Notes: a model not told the origin generated them from the sequence alone. DNA of 64,000 bases from an uncultured Chloroflexales bacterium (GCA_937918935.1 CAKZSI010000025.1:1-64000), one strand, 5' to 3'. Shown: positions 7,906 through 16,420, counted from the first letter of the stretch. Numbers and translations: made by a program.

Positions 7906-9582
7906 TCATGCCGTTGGTTGCCCGGCAATCCACTGCTCGGCCGCATCTAGCGCCGCCTGGAGCGCGTGGCCGACCCGGTCGTCCGCGATGAAGACATTGC
8001 GACGCCCCAGGGACTGCAACAGCCCCGTCCGCTCAAGCTGCACCTCGACCGAGGGTGCTACGCCTGACAGCATCAGGCGCCCCTCCTGTTGGCGCAACGC
8101 GTCTGCGTAGCGGGCGATCACCTCCAGAAAGGTGCTGCCCAGCTCGGTTTCGCCGCGCAGTACCAGGATCACCACGGCATTGCGTGAGCCGTCGGTCACT
8201 GCGGGGAGTTGGGCGTTGAACACCGGGGCGGCGGCAAAGAACAGGCTGCCGTAGGGCGCCAGAATGGTCACCTGGCGTCCGGGCAGCTCCGCCGGCGGAT
8301 CAACCTCGACCGGGTACTGCCCCGGCTCCATGCGCAGCGCTACCACGCGCACCCGGTTCGACTGTTGGAAGACGTACAGCAGCACTGCCAGGCCTACACC
8401 CATCAGCACGGCGTACTGGAGCGGAAACAGCAGGCCGGCGATGAAGGTCAGCAACATCACGGTCTGCTGCACTGTCCCGGTCTTCCAGACCGTCACCACC
8501 TGGCCGAGCCGGAGTGTACGAAAGCCGATGATGATCAGCAGCCCCGCCAGGGCGGGCATGGCCATCAGGCCGACCAGCCACCCGAAGAGCAGGATGCCCA
8601 GGCCGATCACCACGCCGGCAACCATGTTGGCCAGGCGTGAGCGGGCGCCCGACCCGATCACCAGCGCCGTGGCCGACATCGAGGCTCCGACCGGCATGCC
8701 TTGAAGTACGCCGGCGGCTATGCCCGCCGCGCCCTGGCCCACGAAGTCGCCCGAGACGTCGGGGTAGCTGCCGTCGGGATTGGCGACCGACGCACTGATG
8801 CTCGCGCCCTGCACCAGCCCCACAAAGGCCAGCGAGAGCGCGGGGATGAGCAGCGCGGGCACGAGTGCCAGCGACGGCAGCACCGGTGTGGGGAGGGAAC
8901 TGGGGATGGTAGCGATATCCCTGGCCAGGGCGATCTGGTCGGCGCCGACCAGCGGCACGATCAGCGAGACAAAGAACAGCGCGACCACCATGCCCAGCGC
9001 CTTAAGGCGGGTGCGTTCCAGGGTCAGGATCAGGATGACCGTGAGCATCCCCGCTGCCAGGGTGGGCACATGCACCTGATCCAGGTTGCGCAGCAGATCG
9101 AAGGTTCTGGCGACGCGGTTCGGCCCCGCGCTGTTGAAGCCGGTGAAGTTGTCGAGTTGGCCCAGGATAATCAGCAAGGCCACGGCGTTGACGAAGCCGA
9201 CCATGACCGATTTCGGTACGAAGCGCACCAGCCGGCCGAGCTTGAGCAGCCCCGCCACGAGCATGAGCACCCCGGTGAGCACTGCCAGGGTGAAGAGCGG
9301 GACGTTGGGGTCGGGGGCCTGGGTCACCAGGGGTTCGCTGGCGACGATCAGGGCCATGGCACTGGTAGCCTGGACCGACATAAAGACCGAGCTGGTGAAG
9401 AGCGCGCCCGTGAACACGCCGGTCATGTAGCTGTAGAGGCCGTAGACCGGGTTGACCAGCGCGAGCAGGCCTGAGGCCAGCCCGTCGGGGATACTCTGGA
9501 CGCCTAGCACCAGGCCGGCGCTGAGATCCTCACGCACGGTAGCACGGTTGAAGAACTGCCGGCGCAGGAAGGGGAGGTTCAT
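7906..9582 (-). CDS. SulP/SLC26 family anion (sulfate) permease with STAS domain
   Basis: 558 residues. About 20-420 is a membrane domain of roughly 12-14 helices, opening with the conserved DLSAGLVLGVQSIPDGLASGLLALVNPVYGLY. The C-terminal ~110 residues form a STAS domain (VTILAPYGSLFFAA to VFIADDRVGHALQAAL). Family members transport sulfate, bicarbonate or dicarboxylates; the arylsulfatase remnant nearby hints at sulfate but does not prove it. The start is the ATG at 9582 with GGAG eight bases upstream. A longer ORF back to 9723 would read through non-coding repeat sequence. Confidence 0.92.
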   Translation of the reverse strand: MNLPFLRRQFFNRATVREDLSAGLVLGVQSIPDGLASGLLALVNPVYGLYSYMTGVFTGALFTSSVFMSVQATSAMALIVASEPLVTQAPDPNVPLFTLAVLTGVLMLVAGLLKLGRLVRFVPKSVMVGFVNAVALLIILGQLDNFTGFNSAGPNRVARTFDLLRNLDQVHVPTLAAGMLTVILILTLERTRLKALGMVVALFFVSLIVPLVGADQIALARDIATIPSSLPTPVLPSLALVPALLIPALSLAFVGLVQGASISASVANPDGSYPDVSGDFVGQGAAGIAAGVLQGMPVGASMSATALVIGSGARSRLANMVAGVVIGLGILLFGWLVGLMAMPALAGLLIIIGFRTLRLGQVVTVWKTGTVQQTVMLLTFIAGLLFPLQYAVLMGVGLAVLLYVFQQSNRVRVVALRMEPGQYPVEVDPPAELPGRQVTILAPYGSLFFAAAPVFNAQLPAVTDGSRNAVVILVLRGETELGSTFLEVIARYADALRQQEGRLMLSGVAPSVEVQLERTGLLQSLGRRNVFIADDRVGHALQAALDAAEQWIAGQPTA

Positions 9583-9663
9583 GAGCGTCTCCGTGACAGG
9601 GGGGCTGGTAGTCGGTAAACGAAGTTTTTCGCTGAACCCCCAGCCCTTCCCCAACCCCTCACC

Positions 9664-9823
9664 GGTGTAGGGTTTTTCGAGGGAGGAGGGATTTCGGTAT
9701 TCCAATGCGCTTACGGTCCTCACTCCCCTGCCCCCTCTCTCGTGCAGGGAGAGGGGGCAGGGGGGCGTCCCAATGCCCTAGAAAGCGAATGCGACGCGAG
9801 GATGTGTCGGAAAACCCTACACC
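9664..9823. mobile_element. MITE-like element with terminal inverted repeats
   Basis: A 160-bp non-coding unit bounded by near-identical inverted arms: GGTGTAGGGTTTTTCGA (9664-9680), and the complement of TCGGAAAACCCTACACC (9807-9823), with one mismatch. A perfect inner hairpin of C/G-rich arms (CCCCTGCCCCCTCTC) sits at 9724-9762. The size and structure resemble a miniature inverted-repeat element. I see no obvious target-site duplication and no second copy in the window. Confidence 0.5.
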
Positions 9824-9882
9824 TGAGAAGGGAGGCTGGGCGGGGGGCGGAAATGCCAGGCAAACTTCGTTCACAGACAACA

Positions 9883-10830
9883 TTAGCCCCCAACGAGTTC
9901 CGGGAAAACCTGCCCCCAGTCGTGCTGCATACTCACCACCGTCCAGTCCTTGGCGCGGGCCATTTCCAGAGCCCGCTCGGCGCCGGCCGTGTAGGCGAAC
10001 TCGCGCGTGGCGTCGTCGTGCAGCAGAAGGAGGCGCAGCGCCGGTAGCGAGGGGCTGCCGGCGAACTGCAGCATGTGCAAGTCGCCATTGGAGTTGCCGC
10101 AGGCGAGGATGGGGCGGCGACCGACGACATCCCAGATCTGGATGGGTTTGCCCGGCCCGTCGTTTACCACGTCGAGCTCGCCGCGCTGCACGATAGTCCC
10201 CACGCCGTCGCGCAACTCGTAGGCGTAAGCTACGGTGCCGCCGATCACCCGCTCCCGGGGAATGCCGTAGAGCAGCTCCGCGATGCCGCGGAGAAACTCG
10301 CGCCCGCTCCCCGAGACGATGTAGCAGGTGAAGCTGTGGTCCTCGAGGTAGCGCAGCAGTTCGAGCATCGGCTGGTAGACAACCTCGGCGTAGGGCCGGC
10401 CAGGGGTAGGATGTCGCTCCTGAGCTACGAAGGCCGCAGCCTCGGCCTCGACGTCCTCGACGGCACGGCCGTCGGCGAGGGCGAGGACGCCAGCAAGCAC
10501 GAGTTGCACATCGGCGTCGTCGCCCTGGTAGTAGCGGGTGATCGCCCCACCCAGCCACGCATAATCCTTCTGGCACGCCGCCCGCCACGGTTGCCGCTCG
10601 CGCAGGGAGGGATCGTGCTCGGCCTGAGCTGCCAGCTTACGTAAGATGATGTCGAGTTGCGCGTATATTGGCTTCTCGCACCAGAGCGTGCCGTCATTGT
10701 CGAAGACGGCGATCCGCTCAGCGGGCGGCACGTAGCGCGGGCCAGCCTCGTCGGTGACGGCAGCTACGAAGGCGAGGATGGCCTGCCGGGTCGGTGTATC
10801 GTTCCAACTGGGGAGATGGTTAGCTTTCAT
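9883..10830 (-). CDS. HAD-superfamily phosphatase
   Basis: 315 residues. HAD motif I VFDNDGTLW gives the nucleophile and acid Asp pair, motif II is the Ser in IVSGSGREF, and motif IV is CGNSNGDLHML. The layout is like phosphoserine-phosphatase-type HAD enzymes with an alpha-helical cap inserted after motif I. Proteins like this are often seen next to arylsulfatases, and the stump of one lies just upstream here. The start is taken at ATG 10830 (MKANHLPSWN). A GTG at 10854 is in frame but lies inside an inverted repeat, so it is less likely. The substrate is unknown. Confidence 0.85.
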   Translation of the reverse strand: MKANHLPSWNDTPTRQAILAFVAAVTDEAGPRYVPPAERIAVFDNDGTLWCEKPIYAQLDIILRKLAAQAEHDPSLRERQPWRAACQKDYAWLGGAITRYYQGDDADVQLVLAGVLALADGRAVEDVEAEAAAFVAQERHPTPGRPYAEVVYQPMLELLRYLEDHSFTCYIVSGSGREFLRGIAELLYGIPRERVIGGTVAYAYELRDGVGTIVQRGELDVVNDGPGKPIQIWDVVGRRPILACGNSNGDLHMLQFAGSPSLPALRLLLLHDDATREFAYTAGAERALEMARAKDWTVVSMQHDWGQVFPELVGG

Positions 10831-10848
10831 GAGATGACGGTGGTGGAA

Positions 10849-10905
10849 TGACACGCCAATGCTGGTACGGACGCAGCGCGCTGCGTCCGTATCTTCAGCG
10901 TGTCA
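10849..10905. terminator. Nested inverted repeat, probable bidirectional terminator
   Basis: A 26-bp perfect palindrome at 10866-10891 (arms TACGGACGCAGCG) sits inside an outer 8-bp pair, TGACACGC/GCGTGTCA. It is placed directly after the arylsulfatase remnant and before the HAD gene. There is no T-run, so its terminator role is inferred from position. Confidence 0.5.
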
Positions 10906-10910
10906 TGCCG

Positions 10911-11045
10911 TTAGTTCTTGCTCAGCGCCTGCTCCATCTTCTCCATCACCTGGTCGATGCTGAAGCTGGCCGCCTTCATGCGCGGTGGGAACTCACGGAA
11001 GGTGGCGAGGAACTGCTGTACGATGAACTCGTCGCAGAACGTGGA
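10911..11045 (-). pseudogene. Arylsulfatase 3' remnant
   Basis: The last 44 codons read STFCDEFIVQQFLATFREFP followed by PRMKAASFSIDQVMEKM and a short tail. This is the typical C-terminal end of AslA-type arylsulfatases (xxFPPRxKPxSFxxDQ). Everything upstream, including the Cys/Ser formylglycine motif and the metal-binding core, is missing. On the same strand, at 11115, an ATG with an AGGAG site opens a different frame (MFALSASANTGTPVTAG), which may be the relic of another 5' end fused by deletion. No functional protein is expected. Confidence 0.6.
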
Positions 11046-11176
11046 GGGCTGTGGGCCACGGGCTGCCGGCCGTAACCGGCGTGCCCGTGTTGGCGCTCGC
11101 GCTGAGTGCGAACATGCGCGCTCCTTGTGAGGGCTGATACCAGTTCCCGTTGCCCTGCCCGGACCGCCTGACGCCC

Positions 11177-12004
11177 TCACCACTCCTGGCTGAGCTCGGC
11201 GATGGCGGCATCGGCGGCGGCGGTAGCCTGCTGAAAGGCCTCGGTGGTGATCAGGTCGGCGTCAACCAGGGCGTCAATGGCCGCGGGGGCGTCGGCGTCG
11301 GTGAGCAGCCCCGCGACCACCAGGGCGCGCACCGCCTCGGCAGCGATGGCTGTGCGGAAGGTGTCCACGGCCTCCACAGTGGCGGCGGCCTGGGCGATCG
11401 CTGCCTGCTCCAGCTCCGCCGCCGCCTCCAGGGTGCTCAGCGTGTCGAGCAGCGCCGCGCCCCGCAGCGCTGCGGCCCGCTCCACGGCCACCTCGGCCTC
11501 GACGATCGCGTTCAGCTCGCGGCCCACCGCCAGCAGCGCGTCGCGGGTCACGAAGCCCTGTGCCACCATGCGTCCCCCGGCCTCGCGGATAGCCGTTCCC
11601 AGACCGATGGCCCAGGCGTGCTCGAGCAGCACTACGGCCGCAGCCGTACCGGGCGCCAGGTCGGCGGCCGCGGCGCGAATATCGTCGAGAGTGAGGCCAG
11701 GCCCCTGCTGCGGGCTTAGCATTGCGTCAAGCGACGTGGCCGGCTCGGGCTGCGACTCGACGGTCGCCTCCAGGCCGAGCAGCGGGTCGATCAGCGCGCC
11801 GAAGGTGCTCACGCTCCCGTCGGCCATGTCCTGCTCCTGAAGGCCGTGAACGGTGCCGTCGGCCTCTTTCATCACGAAGCGCAGGTCGATGACCCGGATC
11901 AGGCCATGGGCGCGTAGCTCATCCAGCTCGCGCAGGATCTGCCCCTTAAACTGGTCTACTCGATCGAAGGCGAAGGCGATGATCTGGATTGGTCCCGTTT
12001 GCAT
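11177..12004 (-). CDS. DUF6325-like protein with repeated helical C-terminus
   Basis: 275 residues. The N-terminal ~60 residues (GPIQIIAFAFDRVDQFKGQI, LIRVIDLRFVMKEADG) resemble the DUF6325/DUF1269-like fold of small alpha/beta proteins. The remainder is Ala-rich and helical, with two copies of a motif near the C-terminus: VVAGLLTDADAPAAIDALVD and a LITTEAFQQA stretch that looks like a short SHOCT-type helix. I start at ATG 12004, which has GAGGGG upstream; an ATG five codons earlier is possible. The function is unknown. It sits between the sulfatase stump and a LURP-one gene, both on the same strand. Confidence 0.7.
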   Translation of the reverse strand: MQTGPIQIIAFAFDRVDQFKGQILRELDELRAHGLIRVIDLRFVMKEADGTVHGLQEQDMADGSVSTFGALIDPLLGLEATVESQPEPATSLDAMLSPQQGPGLTLDDIRAAAADLAPGTAAAVVLLEHAWAIGLGTAIREAGGRMVAQGFVTRDALLAVGRELNAIVEAEVAVERAAALRGAALLDTLSTLEAAAELEQAAIAQAAATVEAVDTFRTAIAAEAVRALVVAGLLTDADAPAAIDALVDADLITTEAFQQATAAADAAIAELSQEW

Positions 12005-12102
12005 TGGAATACCCCTCATTGTTCGAGAGTGAGAATCAGGCAGTAGGCCGGGCCGCGGCGTTGGCGCGCGTGGTGTCGTAGCGTGCTGTTGCGGCCTTCA
12101 TC

Positions 12103-12660
12103 CTACCGCCCGCCGTGGGCCATCATGTCGATCACGATCGTCACGGCCAGGATCAGCGCCTCGTTCTGGCCGGGCTCGACCGCCACGCCGTACATGTCGC
12201 GCACGCGGAACCACTTCTTCGAAACCTCGGCGATCTTGTGGTTGCCTTCGCCAATGATGTACTCGTGTTGGAGGATGTTGCCCTGCGCCTCGAGGTCGGG
12301 CCCGTCGCCGACCTTGACCGTCCAGCGGTCGCGCAGCGGCGTGATCAGCGCCTTGCGCACGATGGCCATGCGCTCGCCGTTCGGCCCCTCGATCTCCATC
12401 GTGTCACGCACGCGCAGCATGCGCTCCTGCACCCGGCACTGCACCTGGCCCTGGGCATCCTCGATGATCAGGGTACTGCGGATGCGCAGGGCCTTGCCGT
12501 CGACCTTGTAGGCGCGCCGGCCGTTGCTGTCCTCGATCCAGAAGTCGTCGCCGATGGCGACCATACGCTGGCGCACCTTGTAGCGCACCGCGTTGCCACG
12601 GCGGCCGAAGGTCTCCCGCTCATGCTGGCGCTGCTCGCGTGCCTGTTGTCGTTCCCGCAT
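12103..12660 (-). CDS. LURP-one-related (tubby-like fold) protein
   Basis: 185 residues matching the LURP-one-related family. Repeated beta-strand units of the form YKVRQRMVAIGDDFWIED, GRRAYKVDGKALRIRSTLII and ERMLRVRDTMEIEGPNGERM build the beta-barrel, ending with the central helix ALILAVTIVIDMM. The family resembles tubby and phospholipid-scramblase folds, and its bacterial role is not established. A charged N-terminus (MRERQQAREQRQHERETFGR) precedes the domain. ATG 12660 is preceded by AAAGGA; the upstream part of the frame is repeat-like and not coding. It is the first gene of a minus-strand pair with the DUF6325 gene (about 98 bp apart). Confidence 0.8.
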   Translation of the reverse strand: MRERQQAREQRQHERETFGRRGNAVRYKVRQRMVAIGDDFWIEDSNGRRAYKVDGKALRIRSTLIIEDAQGQVQCRVQERMLRVRDTMEIEGPNGERMAIVRKALITPLRDRWTVKVGDGPDLEAQGNILQHEYIIGEGNHKIAEVSKKWFRVRDMYGVAVEPGQNEALILAVTIVIDMMAHGGR

Positions 12661-12947
12661 CGTTGTGTGTCCTTTCACTGGAGGCAAGGCGCAGCCTTGC
12701 CGCTGTGTGCTTCTGTGCTCTGCTTTGTTCTTCATCGTACTTGCTCCTGCCGCACCGCACACGCACCCGAAGTATAGTTTCTGGCTGATGCGTGTGGTCA
12801 GGCAGCGCTGGGCGCCGGAGGATGCTCATCACCTGTCCACATGGACGATCCATCCGTTCCTGGATGCCCTATACTGAGGAGGCTATGAAGCGGATAAGCG
12901 CGCACCTGCTCAGCTAGAGTACTACGAAACTGTCGCAGTGCCTGAGT

Positions 12948-13274
12948 ATGACCTTCACCCGCGTGGTGCAGGGCGCGCTTGTCGGCACGATCCTGGCCGG
13001 CGGCGTGGCGGCAAGCGACGGCGGTTCGCCCGTGACCGCGACCATGAATCTGATGCTCGGCATGCTGCTCCGGATCGCCGCGTTCAAGAAATGGCACAGG
13101 GAAGCGGACCCTGACGAGCCATCGCTGAAGTGGATGCAGGCACTTGATCAGACCACGGCCCTTAAGGCCTCTGGCATGGGTGCATCAAAGCAGCCTGTTC
13201 AAGCGGCCCCGGCCTCAGCCGCGTTGAGGCCGGGGGGCTGCGCGGACGTCGCTGCGTTCGCTGGCATGAACTGA
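12948..13274 (+). CDS. Doubtful small ORF (108 residues)
   Basis: An open frame with one hydrophobic segment (VVQGALVGTILAGGVAAS) and a basic middle part (LLRIAAFKKWHREADP). It has no convincing ribosome-binding site and I do not recognise it. Just before it, at 12885-12917, a perfect GAGGAGG site precedes a ten-codon frame (MKRISAHLLS) that stops at once. The region 12769-13290 therefore looks like remains of a decayed plus-strand gene. Confidence 0.2.
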   Translation: MTFTRVVQGALVGTILAGGVAASDGGSPVTATMNLMLGMLLRIAAFKKWHREADPDEPSLKWMQALDQTTALKASGMGASKQPVQAAPASAALRPGGCADVAAFAGMN

Positions 13275-13341
13275 CCTGGCGGCCGCCTCTATGCCTTTGC
13301 CGGCAGATAGAAGCCGGCCTCCCGAAGGAGTTGTTGTTCGT

Positions 13342-14106
13342 ATGGCACTCTTGCGCAGAATCGCCGCCGGTGTTGTGTTTATCGTTGCGCTGATAACCTT
13401 CCTACTCTGTGTTACTGGTACGATCAGTGCCTGGATCGCCAAAGCCACCGTTGATGAAACGACGCTCGCACTGATCGATACTGTCACCGGCTACATCGAT
13501 CTGACGGTCCAAACGATAGAGACGATTGATAGTAATGTTGCCGATGTAGAACAGAAGCTCAACGCGCTGCAACGCGCCCTGCCAGCCCTCCGCGCCGATC
13601 GGGCCAATGGGCCAGTGGCGCAACAGATCGAGCAGATCGTGAGCGATGAACTGCAACCTGCACTGGAACAACTCACGATCCGGGGTCAGCGCCTCCGTGA
13701 CGGCCTGGAACGCTTAAACCAGGCAATCGAACAATTCAACCAGTTGCCCTTTCTGGAAATTCCGCCGCTTAGCGGTGCGCTGAACAGCCTTGACGAGCAA
13801 CTCGCTGGCGCGCGCACGCAAAGCCAGTTGGTGCGTACGGCGCTCGAGCGCCGCGATAACGTGGTGCTTCAGTCCGCTGGCGAACGGATGGAACAACGCC
13901 TGGTTCAGGCGCGTAGCATCCTGGCCGAGAGCAGCGCACGCGCCGAGGCAACCCGGGCCGCGCTGCTTGATATTCGCGGGGCACTGTCCTTCTGGTCAAC
14001 GGTGAGTACAACTGCCATCAGCGCACTGCTGGCAATCCTGGCCTTCGGCCAGCTCAGCCTGGCCGTCCACGCCTGGGGCTGGATGCGCGGCCGGCGAACC
14101 ACCTGA
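13342..14106 (+). CDS. Two-helix membrane protein with long coiled coil
   Basis: 254 residues from ATG 13342, with GAAGGAG 11 bases upstream; two TTG codons nearer that site are alternatives. An N-terminal membrane helix (AAGVVFIVALITFLLCVTG), about 170 residues of heptad-rich helix (from VDETTLALID to EATRAALLDI), and a C-terminal membrane helix (TTAISALLAILAFGQLSL) give a hairpin topology with a soluble coiled-coil domain. I know no named family for it. It lies alone on the plus strand and ends at strong hairpins. Confidence 0.72.
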   Translation: MALLRRIAAGVVFIVALITFLLCVTGTISAWIAKATVDETTLALIDTVTGYIDLTVQTIETIDSNVADVEQKLNALQRALPALRADRANGPVAQQIEQIVSDELQPALEQLTIRGQRLRDGLERLNQAIEQFNQLPFLEIPPLSGALNSLDEQLAGARTQSQLVRTALERRDNVVLQSAGERMEQRLVQARSILAESSARAEATRAALLDIRGALSFWSTVSTTAISALLAILAFGQLSLAVHAWGWMRGRRTT

Positions 14107-14127
14107 GCCACTGGCGGGCCTGGCGAC

Positions 14128-14197
14128 GGGGGAGGCTTCGCCTCCCCCGAAGGACTGTTTGTTCTGTTTTGGCGGCGAAGCCGCCAAAACAGAACAA
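14128..14197 (+). terminator. Double hairpin after the coiled-coil membrane gene
   Basis: Hairpin 1 is at 14128-14148, with 9-bp GGGGGAGGC arms. Hairpin 2 is at 14159-14197, an 18-bp perfect stem (TTGTTCTGTTTTGGCGGC) with a 3-nt loop. The second starts with a T-run on one strand and ends with A's, so it could work in both directions. Confidence 0.7.
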
Positions 14198-14581
14198 GAA
14201 ACTGGTACGCTGACCGGGGGTACGTCTATGCTAAACGGTGGTCGGGGCGCTACTGGTCGATGAGGGCCTGAAGAATCCTGGAACGACACCCCGCGCGAGT
14301 GTACCCGCACGAAGATCGTCCGGCGTGTGGCCCGGCGAGCGGGAAGTGCTGTCGAAGAACCGCCCTCTTGATCGGCACAAGCTGGATGATGGGGAGAGCT
14401 TGCCAGGCTGGGCAGACTACTTCTCGTGCGGGTGCAACCGCCTGAAGATGAGCCCTGACGCCCACGCTTCAACCGGGCATCCTCGCGCTCAGACCAGCCG
14501 TCAGTTGACAGCCAGGTGATGGCCCTCCCTTGAGCGGCAGTCCGTTAGCCTGCCACACAAGAGCGAAGCCTGAAGTTAGTG
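14198..14581. other. Spacer, no gene recognised
   Basis: 384 bp with short frames on both strands and no recognisable protein. It marks the boundary where base composition drops towards the AT-rich gene that follows. Confidence 0.35.
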
Positions 14582-15184
14582 ATGTTGTACGCTGCTGAAC
14601 TTTTCTACTTGCAAGATCAGCAAGACTTTCCCTTTCAAAAAGCTGTACTGGTTACGGCAAGAGCCGTGGCCCAGAAGTGTTCTCATTTTCAAGCAAGATC
14701 GCTTATCCCACCAGGAAGGCATATAGTGCCAATCGAAAAGCAAGGGTTATTGCCAATCGATTCATCGGAAAGAGAGGCGTTTGTCACGGAATTAGTAAGA
14801 TGGATTTTTGCTAACTCGATTGTTGAGGATCTGTTCTATTTGCTTCTGGATGACGGGCCTGTACCGCAAGAGAACAAAGTGGCCAGGTTCGACCACCACG
14901 ATGATACCTGTTGCTGGTTTCTCAATCTTAGTGAAAGTGAATTTGCTATTCTTCAGGACGTTTGGCGCAAGAATGATCTGCCTGCGAACCTTTTCTATCC
15001 AGAGCAGGAAACGGTCTGTGTTCCGTATCCTGGAAATAGCCTGAAATCAAGGGTGTTACGGCTATCAGGCGTGCAGAAATGTTATACACCTATGCAATGG
15101 CAGAACATAGTGAATGGACGCGCGAGCCGTCAGTCAGTGCCCGGAACGCGGTCCCAACCACACAGCAGGCGTGGGAAGACGTGA
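14582..15184 (+). CDS. AT-rich orphan protein of unknown function
   Basis: About 200 residues that I do not recognise. The codon use and base composition (roughly half A+T) differ sharply from neighbours, which are about two-thirds G+C; this points to recent acquisition. The protein is soluble-looking, with several aromatic and acidic stretches (FYLLLDDGPVPQEN, FDHHDDTCCWFLNLSESEF). From about residue 178 (after QWQNIVNG) the sequence switches to GC-rich, Arg/Ser-rich residues without structure. The natural C-terminus may therefore have been lost and replaced by read-through into host DNA. A GTG immediately precedes the ATG start; there is no clear Shine-Dalgarno. Confidence 0.5.
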   Translation: MLYAAELFYLQDQQDFPFQKAVLVTARAVAQKCSHFQARSLIPPGRHIVPIEKQGLLPIDSSEREAFVTELVRWIFANSIVEDLFYLLLDDGPVPQENKVARFDHHDDTCCWFLNLSESEFAILQDVWRKNDLPANLFYPEQETVCVPYPGNSLKSRVLRLSGVQKCYTPMQWQNIVNGRASRQSVPGTRSQPHSRRGKT

Positions 15185-15582
15185 AGGCCGCCGTTCGCCC
15201 AGTTGCGTTCGACGCTTGAACGCAGTACAGTCGCCACCGCCTCAAGCCTTGCGAAAGGCAAACCGGTGCGTTCAGGAATTGCCAGGGATGACCAGGTCAA
15301 TGATGATGAGCCGAGCCGGCGCAAGGGTCGTGTCAGGGCCTGGCTCAGGGTGGCGCTCGGCAGCCTGGCTACTCTGTTCATCATCCAGGCCGGCCACGGC
15401 AAGCGGCTGCTGGCACCTGCTCGGCGAGACGCTCCCGGGCATTGTGTGCTCCGACCGCGCGTGCGCCAGGCACAGCCTTCCACCGCTCGGGCGGAAGGTT
15501 ATGCCTGGCGCACCTGGTACGCAATCTGCGCGGGCGGGCCGAGGCCGCCGGCCTCCGGCAGGCCGAGGCGCTCGCGATCAGG
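15185..15582. other. Spacer with a 53-nt imperfect hairpin
   Basis: No gene is supported. 15461-15513 folds as an imperfect inverted repeat: perfect 12-bp outer arms (GTGCGCCAGGCA with TGCCTGGCGCAC) and an inner CCTTCC/GGAAGG stem, separated by small bulges. It could be a REP-type or recombination-site-like element. Confidence 0.45.
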
Positions 15583-15930
15583 TCATGATCCGTTCGACGT
15601 GGCGGGGTTCGCTTTGAGCCATGCCAGCGCCTCAGCGACGGTGTCGGTCACGGTGGCCATTTTCATCAACCGGGCGACGAGGATCGCCTCGACGATTTCA
15701 TCGTCGCTGACCCCGGCCTGGCGCGCCTGCTTCACCCACATCAGGGTACATGTCTCTGACTGTAGTACGGACGCGACGCCGATGCCGATCAGCAGCTTGT
15801 ACTTGAGCGGCACTGCCTGGAGAGCCTGATTGTCCATCGTCGCGTTCCGGATATCCATGTACATCCGGGCGCCCTCAGGCGAAATAGCCTGGAGGATCTG
15901 CATCGGACTCAACGTTGATTCCGCCTGCAT
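15583..15930 (-). CDS. Carboxymuconolactone decarboxylase (AhpD-like) family protein
   Basis: 115 residues with the CMD helical core: LKYKLLIGIGVASVLQSETC then VKQARQAGVSDDEIVEAILVARLM. In AhpD-like peroxidases the active site is CxxC followed by His. Here the first Cys is replaced by Ser (SETC) and the His by Trp, so classical disulfide peroxidase chemistry is unlikely. It starts 30 bp after the other CMD gene and is probably last in the sigma-factor operon. It could be a partner subunit, as CMD proteins form homo- or hetero-oligomers. Confidence 0.85.
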   Translation of the reverse strand: MQAESTLSPMQILQAISPEGARMYMDIRNATMDNQALQAVPLKYKLLIGIGVASVLQSETCTLMWVKQARQAGVSDDEIVEAILVARLMKMATVTDTVAEALAWLKANPATSNGS

Positions 15931-15960
15931 TATGTTCTCCTTCGCTAATGTCCGTGACTG

Positions 15961-16341
15961 CTAACAACATGCTGGCGACGACGACGGCGCCATTTCTTCC
16001 TGAGTCGTCTCGCAGCCGCATGCGGGTTGAGCGGGGGTCAGTTCAATCCCAGCATCCGGTGCGGTGGTACATCCACATGACGTTTCTCCCGCGTCTGATG
16101 TCGCGAGGTTGGTTGGTGCCGGGGCCGGCTGCCGCAGGTACCGCTCTGCCAGCGCCAGCACCGAGCGTGCAGGCGATTCTTTGACCTGTTGCGCGATCTG
16201 TACTGCACGGTACATGTCCTCGTTTGACACCCCCAGCCGCCGTGCTTTGTCATAGTGAAAACGAAAACACGCTTCACAATTCGATGCAATCGCGGCGCCG
16301 ATGGCGATCAGCTCTTCAACCTGCTCAGTAACCAGTTGCAT
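15961..16341 (-). CDS. CMD/AhpD-family protein with Cys-rich tail
   Basis: 126 residues. The N-terminal 70 residues are a minimal CMD domain with an intact redox site (ASNCEACFRFHYDKARRLGV: CxxC plus His). The C-terminal ~55 residues are a disordered-looking extension with six cysteines arranged as CGC, CGC and a final CC. That arrangement suggests metal binding or extra thiol chemistry. ATG 16341 has AAGGAG eight bases upstream; the longer frame is not needed. It lies between the sigma factor and the second CMD gene in one operon. Confidence 0.83.
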   Translation of the reverse strand: MQLVTEQVEELIAIGAAIASNCEACFRFHYDKARRLGVSNEDMYRAVQIAQQVKESPARSVLALAERYLRQPAPAPTNLATSDAGETSCGCTTAPDAGIELTPAQPACGCETTQEEMAPSSSPACC

Positions 16342-16420
16342 GGTGCGTCTCCTTGCTACACGCCGTCCACGAATCTCCCTCATAGTATAAAGACGGAACA
16401 GGCAAACAAAAGACGCAACT

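Noticed and set aside
12948-13274. A novel secreted small protein
   Set aside because: No ribosome-binding site, and decayed fragments surround it; listed only at very low confidence.
15461-15513. Integron attC site
   Set aside because: Conserved attC core triplets are not clear and no integrase is in the window; kept only as an unexplained hairpin.
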